From positions 1-41,688 of the forward strand of contig JAUZOF010000005.1 in the NCBI GenBank assembly GCA_030706585.1: DNA of 41,688 nt, read 5' to 3'. The translations under genes and the position numbers were made by a program. Positions within the stretch are counted from its first letter, which is position 1. The number at the start of each line of letters is the position of its first letter. The stretch is from Bacteroidota bacterium. Its GTDB lineage: Bacteria > Bacteroidota > Bacteroidia > Bacteroidales > UBA7332. Positions 23,786-32,767 of the stretch are shown here, piece after piece. The notes under the pieces are model-generated. The model was not told the origin of the DNA. It was given only the letters and a program-made list of their open reading frames with translations, and did not search any database.

Positions 23786-24203
23786 ATTCTTCGCCGACCT
23801 GAACGGTACGGCTTCCGTCTTCATTGACCTTTATAGTCACCGGTATGTAATCTCCGGGTAACAGTTCTTCCACCTTTTCGGGCCATTCGATAAAACAGAG
23901 TGCTCCGCTGTAGAAATAATCATCGTACCCCAAATCGTATGCCTCCTCAATCTTGTTTATGCGGTAGAAATCGAAATGGTAAATCAGTTCTCCTGTTCCC
24001 GAGCGGTATTCGTTGATAATCGCAAAAGTAGGGGAGTTGATTACATCATCCACATCCAGCTCTTCGCAGATGGCTTTGATGAAGGTTGTTTTTCCTGCCC
24101 CCATATCGCCATAAAAGGCAAAGACAGTATCATCGCCCATATTTTCGATGAAGGTGCGCGCCGCTTCGTGTATCTGGCCGAGGTCTGAAATTTTAATTTG
24201 CAT
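23784..24203 (-). CDS. tsaE: tRNA threonylcarbamoyladenosine biosynthesis ATPase TsaE
   Basis: TsaE is the P-loop ATPase that works with TsaB and TsaD in making the t6A modification of tRNAs. The 139-residue protein has the Walker A motif GDMGAGKTT at residues 32-40, the PTFAIINEY segment and YHFDFYRI typical of the family, and [14 protein letters not shown] near the Walker B region. It begins 3 bp after the porX stop codon, so it must be cotranscribed with porX. There is no obvious functional tie between t6A synthesis and type IX secretion. Confidence 0.95.
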   Translation of the reverse strand: MQIKISDLGQIHEAARTFIENMGDDTVFAFYGDMGAGKTTFIKAICEELDVDDVINSPTFAIINEYRSGTGELIYHFDFYRINKIEEAYDLGYDDYFYSGALCFIEWPEKVEELLPGDYIPVTIKVNEDGSRTVQVGEE

Positions 24204-24206
24204 CGT

Positions 24207-25754
24207 CTATTTTTTAGGTTCTAATGTGATAAATGGAATCAACATCTCTTCCATTGAGATTCCTCCGTGCTGGAACGTGTTTTTGTAATATCCTGCGTAA
24301 TAGTTGTAATTGTTGGGGTAGGCAAAGAAATCGTCGTTCATCGCATAGATGTAGGTCGAACTTACATTTGGAGCCGGTAGCCCCAGTTTTTCCGGATTCT
24401 TGATTTCATATACCTGCTTGTAGTTATAGTTCAAGTTCTTACCTACTTTATAACGCAGGTTGGTATTTGTGTTTCTGTCACCTACAACTTTGATCGGGTT
24501 TTCTACCCGGATGGTTCCGTGGTCGGTAGTAATAATCACCTTATATCCTTTTTCAGCCAGAATGCGGAACATATCAGACGCAAAAGAATGTTTGAACCAG
24601 GACTCAGTAAGAGAACGATATGCTGCTTCAGAGGATGCCAGCTCTCGGATCATTTTTGACTCGGTACGGGCATGCGAAAGCATATCAATGAAGTTGAGAA
24701 CCACGACATTTAACTGACTTTTCTCCAGTTCGGAGAAGTTCTGTAACATCCGTTCTCCAAACTGAGAGTCATTGACTTTGTGGTAAGAGAAAGTATATTT
24801 TTTACGAAAACGTTCAATTTGAGTCTGAATTAACGGTGATTCATTCAGGTTCTTACCCTCTTCCTCCTCCTCATCCACCCAAAGTTCAGGGAACATCTTT
24901 TGAATTTGCAAAGGCATCAATCCCGAAAAAATTGCGTTACGGGCATATTGGGTTGCAGTTGGTAAAATGCTATAATACAGCTCTTCTTCAAAGTTGAAGT
25001 ATTCAGCCAGGTGACCTTTAATTACATTCCACTGGTCTAGACGAAAGTTATCAATCAGGATGAAAAATAGTTTTTCACCTTCGTCGAGGATTGGGAAAAC
25101 TCGGCGTTTGAAGAGGTCAGGACTCATCATCGGACGGGTATCCGGATTGAGAACCCACGATTCGTAGTTGTTTTTGATAAACTTGGCAAAAGCCGAATTG
25201 GCCTCTTTTTTCTGCATTTTGAGCAGGTCATCCATGTTGTTTTGCGCCTGTTCAAGCTCCAGTTCCCAATAAACCAGTTTTTTGTACACCATCATCCAGT
25301 CAAAATAGGTGAATGAGTCGTTGATTTGCATCCCTATTTTGTTGAATTCCTGTTGGTAGCTGTGGGTGGTGGTTTCCGAAATAATCTCCTTTTTGTGTAC
25401 GTATTTTTTGATACTCATCAGGATTTGATTCGGATTGACCGGTTTGATCAGGTAATCGGCTATTTTACTACCGATAGCCTGATTCATGATGTTTTCCTCT
25501 TCGCTTTTGGTAATCATCACGATGGGTACCGAGGGATTGATCTCTTTGATACGGGCCAGTGTTTCCAGACCGCTCAGGCCGGGCATGTTTTCATCGAGGA
25601 AAATCATATCAAAGTTCTCCTCCCGGCAAAGGTCTATGGCATCGCGACCGTTAGAAGCCGTTACTACTTCATACCCTTTTTCTTCCAGAAAAAAAACGTA
25701 GGGTTTGAGCAAATCTATTTCGTCATCAGCCCAGAGTAGGCGGTCTTTCTTCAT
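24207..25754 (-). CDS. porX: PorX-type response regulator with PglZ domain (type IX secretion)
   Basis: Residues 1-125 form a CheY-like receiver with acidic pair Asp10/Asp11, phospho-acceptor Asp54 (IFLDENMPG) and Lys in LIKPVNP. After a helical linker, residues from about 200 form a PglZ/alkaline-phosphatase-superfamily domain with FFILIDNFRLDQW and ITTDHGTIRVENP metal-site segments and the GGISMEEMLIPFI end. This is the layout and size of PorX, the response regulator that controls type IX secretion in Porphyromonas; structural work shows a zinc-dependent phosphodiesterase fold. No PorY-type kinase is in the window. It lies 56 bp after the porW/sprE homologue and 3 bp before tsaE. Confidence 0.95.
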   Translation of the reverse strand: MKKDRLLWADDEIDLLKPYVFFLEEKGYEVVTASNGRDAIDLCREENFDMIFLDENMPGLSGLETLARIKEINPSVPIVMITKSEEENIMNQAIGSKIADYLIKPVNPNQILMSIKKYVHKKEIISETTTHSYQQEFNKIGMQINDSFTYFDWMMVYKKLVYWELELEQAQNNMDDLLKMQKKEANSAFAKFIKNNYESWVLNPDTRPMMSPDLFKRRVFPILDEGEKLFFILIDNFRLDQWNVIKGHLAEYFNFEEELYYSILPTATQYARNAIFSGLMPLQIQKMFPELWVDEEEEEGKNLNESPLIQTQIERFRKKYTFSYHKVNDSQFGERMLQNFSELEKSQLNVVVLNFIDMLSHARTESKMIRELASSEAAYRSLTESWFKHSFASDMFRILAEKGYKVIITTDHGTIRVENPIKVVGDRNTNTNLRYKVGKNLNYNYKQVYEIKNPEKLGLPAPNVSSTYIYAMNDDFFAYPNNYNYYAGYYKNTFQHGGISMEEMLIPFITLEPKK

Positions 25755-25810
25755 ATTTTATATTTGATAATTCTGATTATGGTTTAGTAGAATCTGATAG
25801 AGCGGAATCG

Positions 25811-28576
25811 CTACTTCTTCCCACCGAAATTCTTTTCATAGAACTTGAAATATTCGTCAAATGTTCGTCCCATCAATAAACTGTCGAAGTTCTTCTCTGA
25901 GATTAACACCGTTTTGAGTTGTGACGGTAAGCGATTGGCAATTCCTTTTGGCCCGAATAATCTTTGGCGGTAAATAAACGCTTCATCAAATGTGTTGAAG
26001 CCTTTTACCCTGAGTAGTCCGATTCCCTGTAAGGGAAGCATGTCCATGTCGAAATCACGTACCGCAAAGTTAGCAAAGTTGAACCCTGCTACTTCATAAA
26101 TCAACTTGTTATTATAAGTCGAATCTGCCGGGAATACAAAAAGCATAAGGTGTGGGCTGATTGGGTCAATCGTAAATTGGGTATTCTTATCAGTAGAAAC
26201 CATTGCTTCAGATTCGCTGGCCTTGATCTGTTTGCTCCAGATATCGGTTGATATCTTTTCCCCTGTAACCATGCGGCCCTGCACTGCATTTGCCATCATG
26301 GCTCCGGCCAGCGGGCTTACATCAGCGTTGGGGTATCTGTCGAGCAGCTCTTTAAGCTGCTTTTTGAATTCATCATTTTTCTTTTCCGAAATGAAGGTCA
26401 AAGCATTCAGCATCATGAATTTCGGCATCAATACCGACATCGGAGCCTCTTTCTGGACCTTTTCGTATGCGGAGCGAACAAATGACAGGTCATTCTTCAG
26501 GTAAGCGTTGTAGGACTGAGCGTACAAACTATCAATTACGTGACTTTTCTGATTTAAAGCAGCCAGATAATTTGGGTTTGAGAGAATGGCCGCATATCTA
26601 CTTTGAGGAAATTCTGATATGATTTTATCTTTGTAATAGTCGGCCTGTTTTATATCGTTTTGAGTGCGGGCAATTTGGTATAAATTGAAATAGGCTTCAA
26701 TCTTATTTTTGGTATCCGGATAGCGTTTCAATAGTGTGTTGTAAGTAGAAACACTTAACGGATAGTCTTCGAGTCTGGTTTGGTAAACGTAAGCCATGTT
26801 GAATAGTCCTTCACTGACAATATCGTTTGCGTTTTTAATCTCTTCCGGAGTAGAAGGGATTTGGCTTAAATAGTATTTGGGGTTTTTAGGGTCATTCGAT
26901 TTTTCTTTCGGATTAGCCGTTATGGAATCCGATTTTATTGCTTCTCCAGTCACTTCGGTTGATTTGGATTCTCCTTTTTCCAGATCAGCAAACACATAAT
27001 CGCTTTTGTTTCGACGGCGCCAGTTGTCTTCAAGTTTGCGGCTTCCCCAGCGGCTTTGAAACTCAGTTTTACCTTTTGTTACACTTTGAGTATTGTAAAA
27101 ATACCATGAGTTGTCAGTGTTGGCTGTTGGTGTGAAAGTGTTGGTCTTAATCGCATTAGGTACTCCGAATTCAGCTTCCATCTGGGCTTTACGTTGCAGT
27201 GCGATGTCTTCCTGTTTTTCTTTTTCCAGCCTCTCTTTTTCTTCTTTTTCTTTGCGGTTAATTTCTGCGATTACTCTTCCGATCGCTATTAAACGATCAG
27301 TTTCATTCATTGAGGCTAAAGTCAACAGGCTGTCCTGTAAGTGGACATTCTGGTAATGTACAATCAGTTCATCCAGTGCGTCAGAGCGTCTTTTAACCAA
27401 ATCAATACCGTCAAAATCTTTGGGAAGGGATGCGAGTGCACCCGCATAGCAGGGTTGAGCCGGGGCATACATTCTTTTCGCAAAATAAATATCCCCGAGT
27501 TTTAGTTGTGCCAAAGCTTTCTGACTTACATTTTTCTTATTTTTTTCAACAGACAAAACATAATTCAGAACGGCATTTGAAGTGTCTTTTTTGCCCAGGT
27601 AGATATTACCAATAGCATAATAAAGCTGATCCAGGTACTCTCTGTTTTTTACTCTTTTAGTCATGGATGTAAGAGTTCGGAGGATACCGGTGGTATTCTC
27701 TGAAACAGCACATTCGGTAAGACGGATGCGTGCTGCAAACTGTGCGTCGTAGGGTGGTGAAAGCCTGATTACTTTGTTGTAAGCATAATATGCCGCCAGA
27801 CTATTTCCGGTACTTTGGAAGATTTGGCCCAGCAGGAAGTTGAGTCTCCATTTCTGTGTTTTATCTTTTTCTGCTTTTAATACTTCCTGAATAGCATCTG
27901 CTGCATGCGGGTAAAGTTTCTGCTTTAGCAGCAAATCAGCCTGAGCTACATTATATTCGTATTTTAATCCTGGTGTTAGTGCGTCTTTTTTTATCTTGCC
28001 TAAAATGTCCTCGGCCTCATACAGATCTTTTTGTTCTGCACTGCAGCGGGCATTCCATATTTGTGCCTCCATGACCACGTTGGGTAAATTGCGGAAATGG
28101 CGGATAATGTAGTTGAATGTTGAAGAAGAGGCTTCGAAATCCCCTTTAAAGAATTGAGCTCTTGCCATCAAAAGCCAGGCGTTGTGCAGGAACGGGTTGT
28201 ATTCTTCTGTCAACTGCCACTGTTTGTACTTTTCAGTATTTCTATAACCATTGAAATCAGGCTTTGTCTTGATAGAGTGCGTTTTAATCGCTTTTTGACA
28301 CTTCTCGATGGTCCGGTCGTATTCGTTGTTTAGTCTTCCGTTTAATAAGCTTACCGGGTGTAAAGGTAAAAACAGGGTATAGTCATCTGCTGAATTTTGC
28401 AGCTGATTCTGAGATGCTTTGATAAAGTTCTGATTACCGTTATAATAGACATTGTAACGGGTAGTCAGTCCCTGGTAAAACCGGGAAATAGCTGTGTTTT
28501 TTTCTGTAGAGCAGCTTCCTGAGATAAGTAGTAACGAACATAAAGCTGCATATATGGTGTAGTTGACCTTTTTCAA
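25811..28576 (-). CDS. PorW/SprE-like TPR lipoprotein of the type IX secretion system
   Basis: The 921-residue protein has a lipoprotein signal peptide ending in the lipobox LISGSC (cysteine about 22), followed by STEKNTAISRFYQGLTTRYN, a start characteristic of the PorW/SprE group. Many TPR-like helical repeats fill about 120-410 and 590-760, with a low-complexity Lys/Glu stretch around 440-460 and a C-terminal region ending KFYEKNFGGKK. It is anchored to the outer or inner membrane and needed for T9SS function in known systems. The start codon appears to be TTG (28574-28576): an in-frame stop lies 12 bases upstream and the KK of the signal peptide follows directly. It heads an operon with porX and tsaE. 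Confidence 0.9.
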   Translation of the reverse strand: MKKVNYTIYAALCSLLLISGSCSTEKNTAISRFYQGLTTRYNVYYNGNQNFIKASQNQLQNSADDYTLFLPLHPVSLLNGRLNNEYDRTIEKCQKAIKTHSIKTKPDFNGYRNTEKYKQWQLTEEYNPFLHNAWLLMARAQFFKGDFEASSSTFNYIIRHFRNLPNVVMEAQIWNARCSAEQKDLYEAEDILGKIKKDALTPGLKYEYNVAQADLLLKQKLYPHAADAIQEVLKAEKDKTQKWRLNFLLGQIFQSTGNSLAAYYAYNKVIRLSPPYDAQFAARIRLTECAVSENTTGILRTLTSMTKRVKNREYLDQLYYAIGNIYLGKKDTSNAVLNYVLSVEKNKKNVSQKALAQLKLGDIYFAKRMYAPAQPCYAGALASLPKDFDGIDLVKRRSDALDELIVHYQNVHLQDSLLTLASMNETDRLIAIGRVIAEINRKEKEEKERLEKEKQEDIALQRKAQMEAEFGVPNAIKTNTFTPTANTDNSWYFYNTQSVTKGKTEFQSRWGSRKLEDNWRRRNKSDYVFADLEKGESKSTEVTGEAIKSDSITANPKEKSNDPKNPKYYLSQIPSTPEEIKNANDIVSEGLFNMAYVYQTRLEDYPLSVSTYNTLLKRYPDTKNKIEAYFNLYQIARTQNDIKQADYYKDKIISEFPQSRYAAILSNPNYLAALNQKSHVIDSLYAQSYNAYLKNDLSFVRSAYEKVQKEAPMSVLMPKFMMLNALTFISEKKNDEFKKQLKELLDRYPNADVSPLAGAMMANAVQGRMVTGEKISTDIWSKQIKASESEAMVSTDKNTQFTIDPISPHLMLFVFPADSTYNNKLIYEVAGFNFANFAVRDFDMDMLPLQGIGLLRVKGFNTFDEAFIYRQRLFGPKGIANRLPSQLKTVLISEKNFDSLLMGRTFDEYFKFYEKNFGGKK

Positions 28577-28635
28577 TTTGATCTGATTTTATTAGTAAAA
28601 CAGAGTTCGCCAGTAAATATTGTGGGACTGTAATG

Positions 28636-28643
28636 CAAACATA
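28636..28643 (-). promoter_or_regulatory. Candidate -7 box of the porW-porX-tsaE operon
   Basis: TATGTTTG on the minus strand fits TAnnTTTG, about 60 bases before the TTG start of porW. A TTTG at -33 is lacking. Confidence 0.5.
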
Positions 28644-28812
28644 CATATTTTTAAGGAATATTCCGCCTGTTTTTGATGCAACTTCGATGATGTCTGATAC
28701 TGAGGATATAGTTGGGGATCCTTAAGAGCGTATGCTGTAAATAACAATCAGATAGAGTCTTGAGCGTTATTAGAATTGTAGGTGACGATAGTTGAATTTG
28801 GCCGGAAAAAAT

Positions 28813-28820
28813 TAACTTTG
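28813..28820 (+). promoter_or_regulatory. -7 box of the amidase gene
   Basis: TAACTTTG fits TAnnTTTG and ends 14 bases before the ATG. GTTG at 28791-28794, 18 bases upstream, is a weak -33 candidate. Confidence 0.65.
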
Positions 28821-28834
28821 CGCAAAACTTTGCT

Positions 28835-29947
28835 ATGTATATCAAGAATCAATCATATCATTTGGTCAGGATATTCCTGCTTTTTACGCTGGTTTTTATT
28901 TCTGTAAATGCGAATGCCGGTGATTTTAAGGTAATTATTGATGCAGGGCACGGTGGTAAGGACCCCGGGGCGATAGGTAGCTTTTCAAAGGAGAAGGACA
29001 TAAACCTTGCTATAGCATTGCAAGTGGGAGAGATGATTAAAACAAGAAATCCCAACGTGAAGGTTATTTATACCCGTGATGGTGATTATTTTGTGGAACT
29101 TCAGGAACGGGCAAATATAGCGAACCGATCTAAAGCACAATTGTTTATTTCAGTTCATACGAATTCATCTACCAGCAGTGCATCGTATGGTGCCGAAACA
29201 TACACAATGGGATTGCGCCGTTCGAATGAAAACCTCGCGGTTGCAAGACGGGAAAATGCCGTAATTCTACTGGAAGATAATTATAAGGTTAAATACGAAG
29301 GATTTGATCCCAACTCTTCTGAATCTTACATCATGTTTGAAACCCTGCATGATCGGTTTATGGATCAGAGTATCTCTATGGCTACCAACATCCAAAAAGA
29401 GTTCAGGGGAAATGATATTACAGATCGGGGTGTACGTCAGGATGTTTTTCTGGTTTTGCGAAATACCGGAATGCCCAGTGTCCTGGTTGAGGTGGGCTAT
29501 ATTTCCAACCGCAACGATGAAAACTTTCTGAATTCAAAATCAGGACAGCAGAAGGTGGCTAATGCGATCTATAATGCATTTGTCCAGTTTAAACGTAACT
29601 ACGATAAACGTCAGGGGACACTTTCAATTGAACAACGCCCTCAGATAACCGAAAAGAAAGATACAGCAGAGCGGGAATCGACCCGTGTAGTGACCTCCAA
29701 AAATCAGGAAGAGGTTATTTATAAAGTTCAGATTCTTGCATCTCCATTTCAACTTAAAGCCAATTCATCCGAATTTAAAGGCGAAAAGAATATTGATTTT
29801 TATAAGGAAAAGGGACTCTACAAATATACTATCGGTAATACATCCGATCTTAAGGAAATCAATCGACTGAGAAGTGAATTATCACGTAAATTCAAGGATT
29901 GTTTTGTAATCGGTTACCGCAACGGAGAGAAATTCATCGTAAAATAA
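28835..29947 (+). CDS. N-acetylmuramoyl-L-alanine amidase with C-terminal SPOR-like domain
   Basis: The enzyme cuts the amide between MurNAc and the peptide stem. A signal peptide (about 1-28) leads to an Amidase_3 domain: VIIDAGHGGKDPGAIG with the first zinc histidine, a glutamate in the NLAIALQVGE-like helix, SVHTNSS with a second histidine, and the catalytic glutamate in VLVEVGYISN. Residues about 295-370 (VIYKVQILASPFQL onwards) look like a SPOR-type domain that would bind denuded glycan strands. At 370 residues the layout is common in Bacteroidota. It is followed by an MCE gene and is divergent from the porW operon. Confidence 0.93.
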   Translation: MYIKNQSYHLVRIFLLFTLVFISVNANAGDFKVIIDAGHGGKDPGAIGSFSKEKDINLAIALQVGEMIKTRNPNVKVIYTRDGDYFVELQERANIANRSKAQLFISVHTNSSTSSASYGAETYTMGLRRSNENLAVARRENAVILLEDNYKVKYEGFDPNSSESYIMFETLHDRFMDQSISMATNIQKEFRGNDITDRGVRQDVFLVLRNTGMPSVLVEVGYISNRNDENFLNSKSGQQKVANAIYNAFVQFKRNYDKRQGTLSIEQRPQITEKKDTAERESTRVVTSKNQEEVIYKVQILASPFQLKANSSEFKGEKNIDFYKEKGLYKYTIGNTSDLKEINRLRSELSRKFKDCFVIGYRNGEKFIVK

Positions 29948-30084
29948 AGATGATCTTACCAAATAAATGAGATCTTTATGATCGTTGACTTTGTTGGATT
30001 TATCAATATACAACTCAGAATATATGATACGGGGCTAACTTGGTTTCTGTATCACAACCACGAAATGATTAATAAGAACAGACA

Positions 30085-30975
30085 ATGAAAAAACTTACCA
30101 AAGAGGTTAAAATCGGTTTTGCCGCCATAATTAGCTTGTTGTTGCTTTATTACGGGATAAATTACCTGAAGGGAATTAATTTAATGAAACCTGCAAATTA
30201 TTATTATGTTGTATTTCAGGATGTCAGTGGGTTGACCGTTTCCAGTCCTGTTTACATCAATGGATATAAGGCTGGTTTGGTCAGATCTTTCGAATATGAT
30301 TATGAACATCCCGGACACATCATTGTCGAACTTGCAATGGATAAAGAACTACGTGTGTCAAAAGGAACACTTGCCGAATATAAATCGGAGCTGTTAGGTA
30401 CAGCAGCCGTTACTCTTTCCCTTAATCTTGAGAGTCATCAGTATCTTGTTCCCGGAGATACTATTCCGGCCCAGGAAGCTTCCGGTTTAATGAAAAAGGT
30501 TGAAAAAGATATGCTGCCTAAACTTTCCCAGATATTATCTCGAATGGATACCGTGCTGTCAGGTCTTCAGAAAGTAGTTAATAATCCGGCATTGAATAAG
30601 TCTCTGACAAATATCGAAACAACTACAGCCGAGCTTAGCAAGACCTCTGCTTCTTTAAACAAAATCATGTCAAACGAAGTTCCTGTTGTTGTCAGTAATC
30701 TTAAAACCATGAGCAATGACTTCTCAACTGTAAGCGGAAATCTTAAACGCATTGATTTTGCACACACTATGAGTACTATGGATACGACTTTGACGAACTT
30801 GAAATCTTTAAGTACACAGTTAAACCGTAAGGATAATTCATTGGGCTTATTGGTTAATGATCGCACTTTTTATGACAATCTGTCAGCAACAACAGCCAAT
30901 GCTAATCGTTTAATGGTGGATTTAAAGGAAAATCCCAAACGTTATGTTCACTTCTCTGTGTTTGGTCGGAAATAA
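30085..30975 (+). CDS. MCE domain (MlaD-like) lipid-transport protein
   Basis: The 296-residue protein has one N-terminal transmembrane helix (GFAAIISLLLLYYGINYL, about 10-27) and an MCE domain at about 38-120, including FQDVSGLTVSSPVYINGYKA and the conserved LLGTAAVTLSL. The rest is a long helical region rich in Thr, Ser, Asn and Leu with heptad-like spacing, suitable for an MCE multimer needle or coiled coil. MCE proteins carry lipids between the inner and outer membranes with an MlaE/MlaF ABC pair, which is not in this window. It lies 137 bp after the amidase gene and is likely in the same transcript. Confidence 0.92.
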   Translation: MKKLTKEVKIGFAAIISLLLLYYGINYLKGINLMKPANYYYVVFQDVSGLTVSSPVYINGYKAGLVRSFEYDYEHPGHIIVELAMDKELRVSKGTLAEYKSELLGTAAVTLSLNLESHQYLVPGDTIPAQEASGLMKKVEKDMLPKLSQILSRMDTVLSGLQKVVNNPALNKSLTNIETTTAELSKTSASLNKIMSNEVPVVVSNLKTMSNDFSTVSGNLKRIDFAHTMSTMDTTLTNLKSLSTQLNRKDNSLGLLVNDRTFYDNLSATTANANRLMVDLKENPKRYVHFSVFGRK

Positions 30976-31306
30976 ATTGCTTATTTAGATTGGTTCTATA
31001 TTGTTCGTTTTTTTGTCTGAGGCCTGATTCAGGTAAATAATAGTCCTGAAAATAAGGGATTGAGCTTCCTGTGTCAGACTATGTTTTAGGACATTCTAAA
31101 ATGTAAAATAATGTAAGTGTCTGAAATACAGTGGGGTGATAGATTGTTATTTGATGGGGTGAAATCTTAAATTTTATTTCGTAACTACCTGAGAATAAAT
31201 TGGATATTCTATAAGGGGAAAAATCAAATAATAATCCGGTTTTTTTTGTCAGAAATAAGTCTGAAATTTGTATCTCGAAATTGGAAAAGAAAAATTGAAA
31301 TTGAAT
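30976..31306. other. 331-bp gap upstream of dnaA
   Basis: The gap is AT-rich and holds several GTCTGAAAT/GTCAGAAAT motifs (31119-31127, 31248-31256, 31259-31267). I found no match to the DnaA box TTATNCACA on either strand, so there is no sign of an origin here. No TAnnTTTG box with good spacing was found before dnaA. Confidence 0.55.
31244..31260 (+). repeat. 17-bp element shared with the htrA upstream region
   Basis: TTTTGTCAGAAATAAGT lies 46 bases before the dnaA ATG and is identical to 18231-18247 upstream of htrA. It is followed by TCTG, making a small CAGA-N6-TCTG inverted repeat at this site. Confidence 0.75.
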
Positions 31307-32707
31307 ATGAAGTTAACTCACAATGAAATCTGGGACAAGTGTCTCCGGATCATTAGCGATAATGTGAGTGAAGCGGCCTATAATACATGGTTTGTACCTA
31401 TTGTGCCTCTTCAATATCACAATCACGAGCTGTTGATCCAGGTGCCAAGTCCCTTTTTCTATGAATATCTGGAGGAGAAATTCATTGATCTGCTCCAAAA
31501 TACCATACATAGGGTGGCTGGTCGTCAGACTAAGCTTATGTATCGTGTTTTGGTGGAAAATGAGACAAAATCTACCTCTGATTGGGAGGGGGCGCCTTCA
31601 TTTTCCGAAAAAAAGAAACAGCCACCGGTCAATGAGCTTAAACGTGTGCCAGATCCCTTTGCTCAACGTGTTTATCAGGATCTGGATCCACAGTTGAACT
31701 TCAACTATACTTTTGAAAACTTCTTTGCCGGTATGAGTAACAAGCTTACCCGTACTGCCGGAGAAACTATTGCACGTAATCCGGGTAAAACAGCATTTAA
31801 CCCGTTATTTATACACGGAGAATCAGGTGTCGGCAAAACGCACTTGCTGAATGCAATCGGTTCGATGACTAAACACTTGCATCAGAGTAAGCGTGTCTTG
31901 TATGTTTCGACACACCTGTTTCAGATTCAATACACTGATGCTGTTCGCAATAATTCGGTTAATGACTTTATCAACTTTTACCAAAGCATTGACTTGTTAT
32001 TGATTGATGACATCCAGGAGTTGGGCGGGAAAATAGCAACGCAAAATACCTTCTTCCATATCTTCAACCATTTGCATCAAAATAATAAGCAATTGGTGAT
32101 GACCTCTGACCGTCCTCCCGTTTCATTACATGGATTGGAACAACGTCTGTTGACCCGTTTTAAATGGGGTTTGACTGCCGAACTGGAAAAACCCGATTAC
32201 CTGTTGCGTAAAACCATTCTTCGTAATAAGGTTCGTCATGACGGATTGAGCATTAACGACGATGTGCTTGAGTACATTGCCAATAATGTTACTGAGAATG
32301 TTCGTGACATGGAAGGTGTTATCGTTTCGTTGATGGCACACTCAATGGTGTATAACCGTGATGTGGATATTGATCTGGCAGAACGGGTATTGAGCAAGTG
32401 TGTGAAATTTGAGAAGAAAGAGATTTCAACAGAACAGATTCTGGATAAAGTATGTGAATACTTTAGCCTTGACCAGAAGATGGTTAATTCTAAATCACGC
32501 AAACGTGAATATGCACAGGCTCGTCAGATTTCCATGTATCTGGCTAAAAAGCATACTGACCAGTCGTTCTCCCGCATTGGAGAGTTGATCGGTAAAAAAG
32601 ATCACGCTACTGTATTACATGCTTGTAAAACGATTAAAAACCTGATAGAGATAGATAAAAATTTACGCTCGCAGATTGATGAAATCGAGAAAGAGCTGAA
32701 AATGTAA
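31307..32707 (+). CDS. dnaA: Chromosomal replication initiator protein DnaA
   Basis: DnaA binds origin boxes and opens oriC. From the ATG at 31307 the protein has 466 residues; a TTG at 31268 would add 13 residues without family support. Domain I is seen in IWDKCLRIISDNVSEAAYNTWF. The AAA+ domain has Walker A GESGVGKTH (171-179) and Walker B LLLIDDIQ (230-236). The C-terminal domain IV carries the DnaA signature GKKDHATVLHACKTIKNL, which reads the DnaA box. The linker domain II is short. dnaN and other usual replication neighbours are absent, so origin genes are dispersed here. Confidence 0.97.
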   Translation: MKLTHNEIWDKCLRIISDNVSEAAYNTWFVPIVPLQYHNHELLIQVPSPFFYEYLEEKFIDLLQNTIHRVAGRQTKLMYRVLVENETKSTSDWEGAPSFSEKKKQPPVNELKRVPDPFAQRVYQDLDPQLNFNYTFENFFAGMSNKLTRTAGETIARNPGKTAFNPLFIHGESGVGKTHLLNAIGSMTKHLHQSKRVLYVSTHLFQIQYTDAVRNNSVNDFINFYQSIDLLLIDDIQELGGKIATQNTFFHIFNHLHQNNKQLVMTSDRPPVSLHGLEQRLLTRFKWGLTAELEKPDYLLRKTILRNKVRHDGLSINDDVLEYIANNVTENVRDMEGVIVSLMAHSMVYNRDVDIDLAERVLSKCVKFEKKEISTEQILDKVCEYFSLDQKMVNSKSRKREYAQARQISMYLAKKHTDQSFSRIGELIGKKDHATVLHACKTIKNLIEIDKNLRSQIDEIEKELKM

Positions 32708-32732
32708 ATTCTCAGGACGAATTGAAATAAAT

Positions 32733-32767
32733 ATCCCCGGTTGTGTTTTGCAACCGGGGATTTTTTT
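32733..32767. terminator. Bidirectional terminator between dnaA and malQ
   Basis: ATCCCCGGTTG (32733-32743) pairs perfectly with CAACCGGGGAT (32751-32761) around a 7-base loop, followed by seven T residues that run into the malQ stop codon. Confidence 0.9.

Larger units (their letters stand above)
28577..28834. other. 258-bp divergent regulatory region (porW / amidase)
   Basis: This gap holds the 5' ends of the porW-porX-tsaE operon (minus) and the amidase-MCE pair (plus), each with a TAnnTTTG box. No other element or ORF is seen. Confidence 0.6.

Noticed and set aside
30976-31306. Possible oriC beside dnaA
   Set aside because: No DnaA-box matches were seen by eye on either strand and no other origin-linked genes are present.
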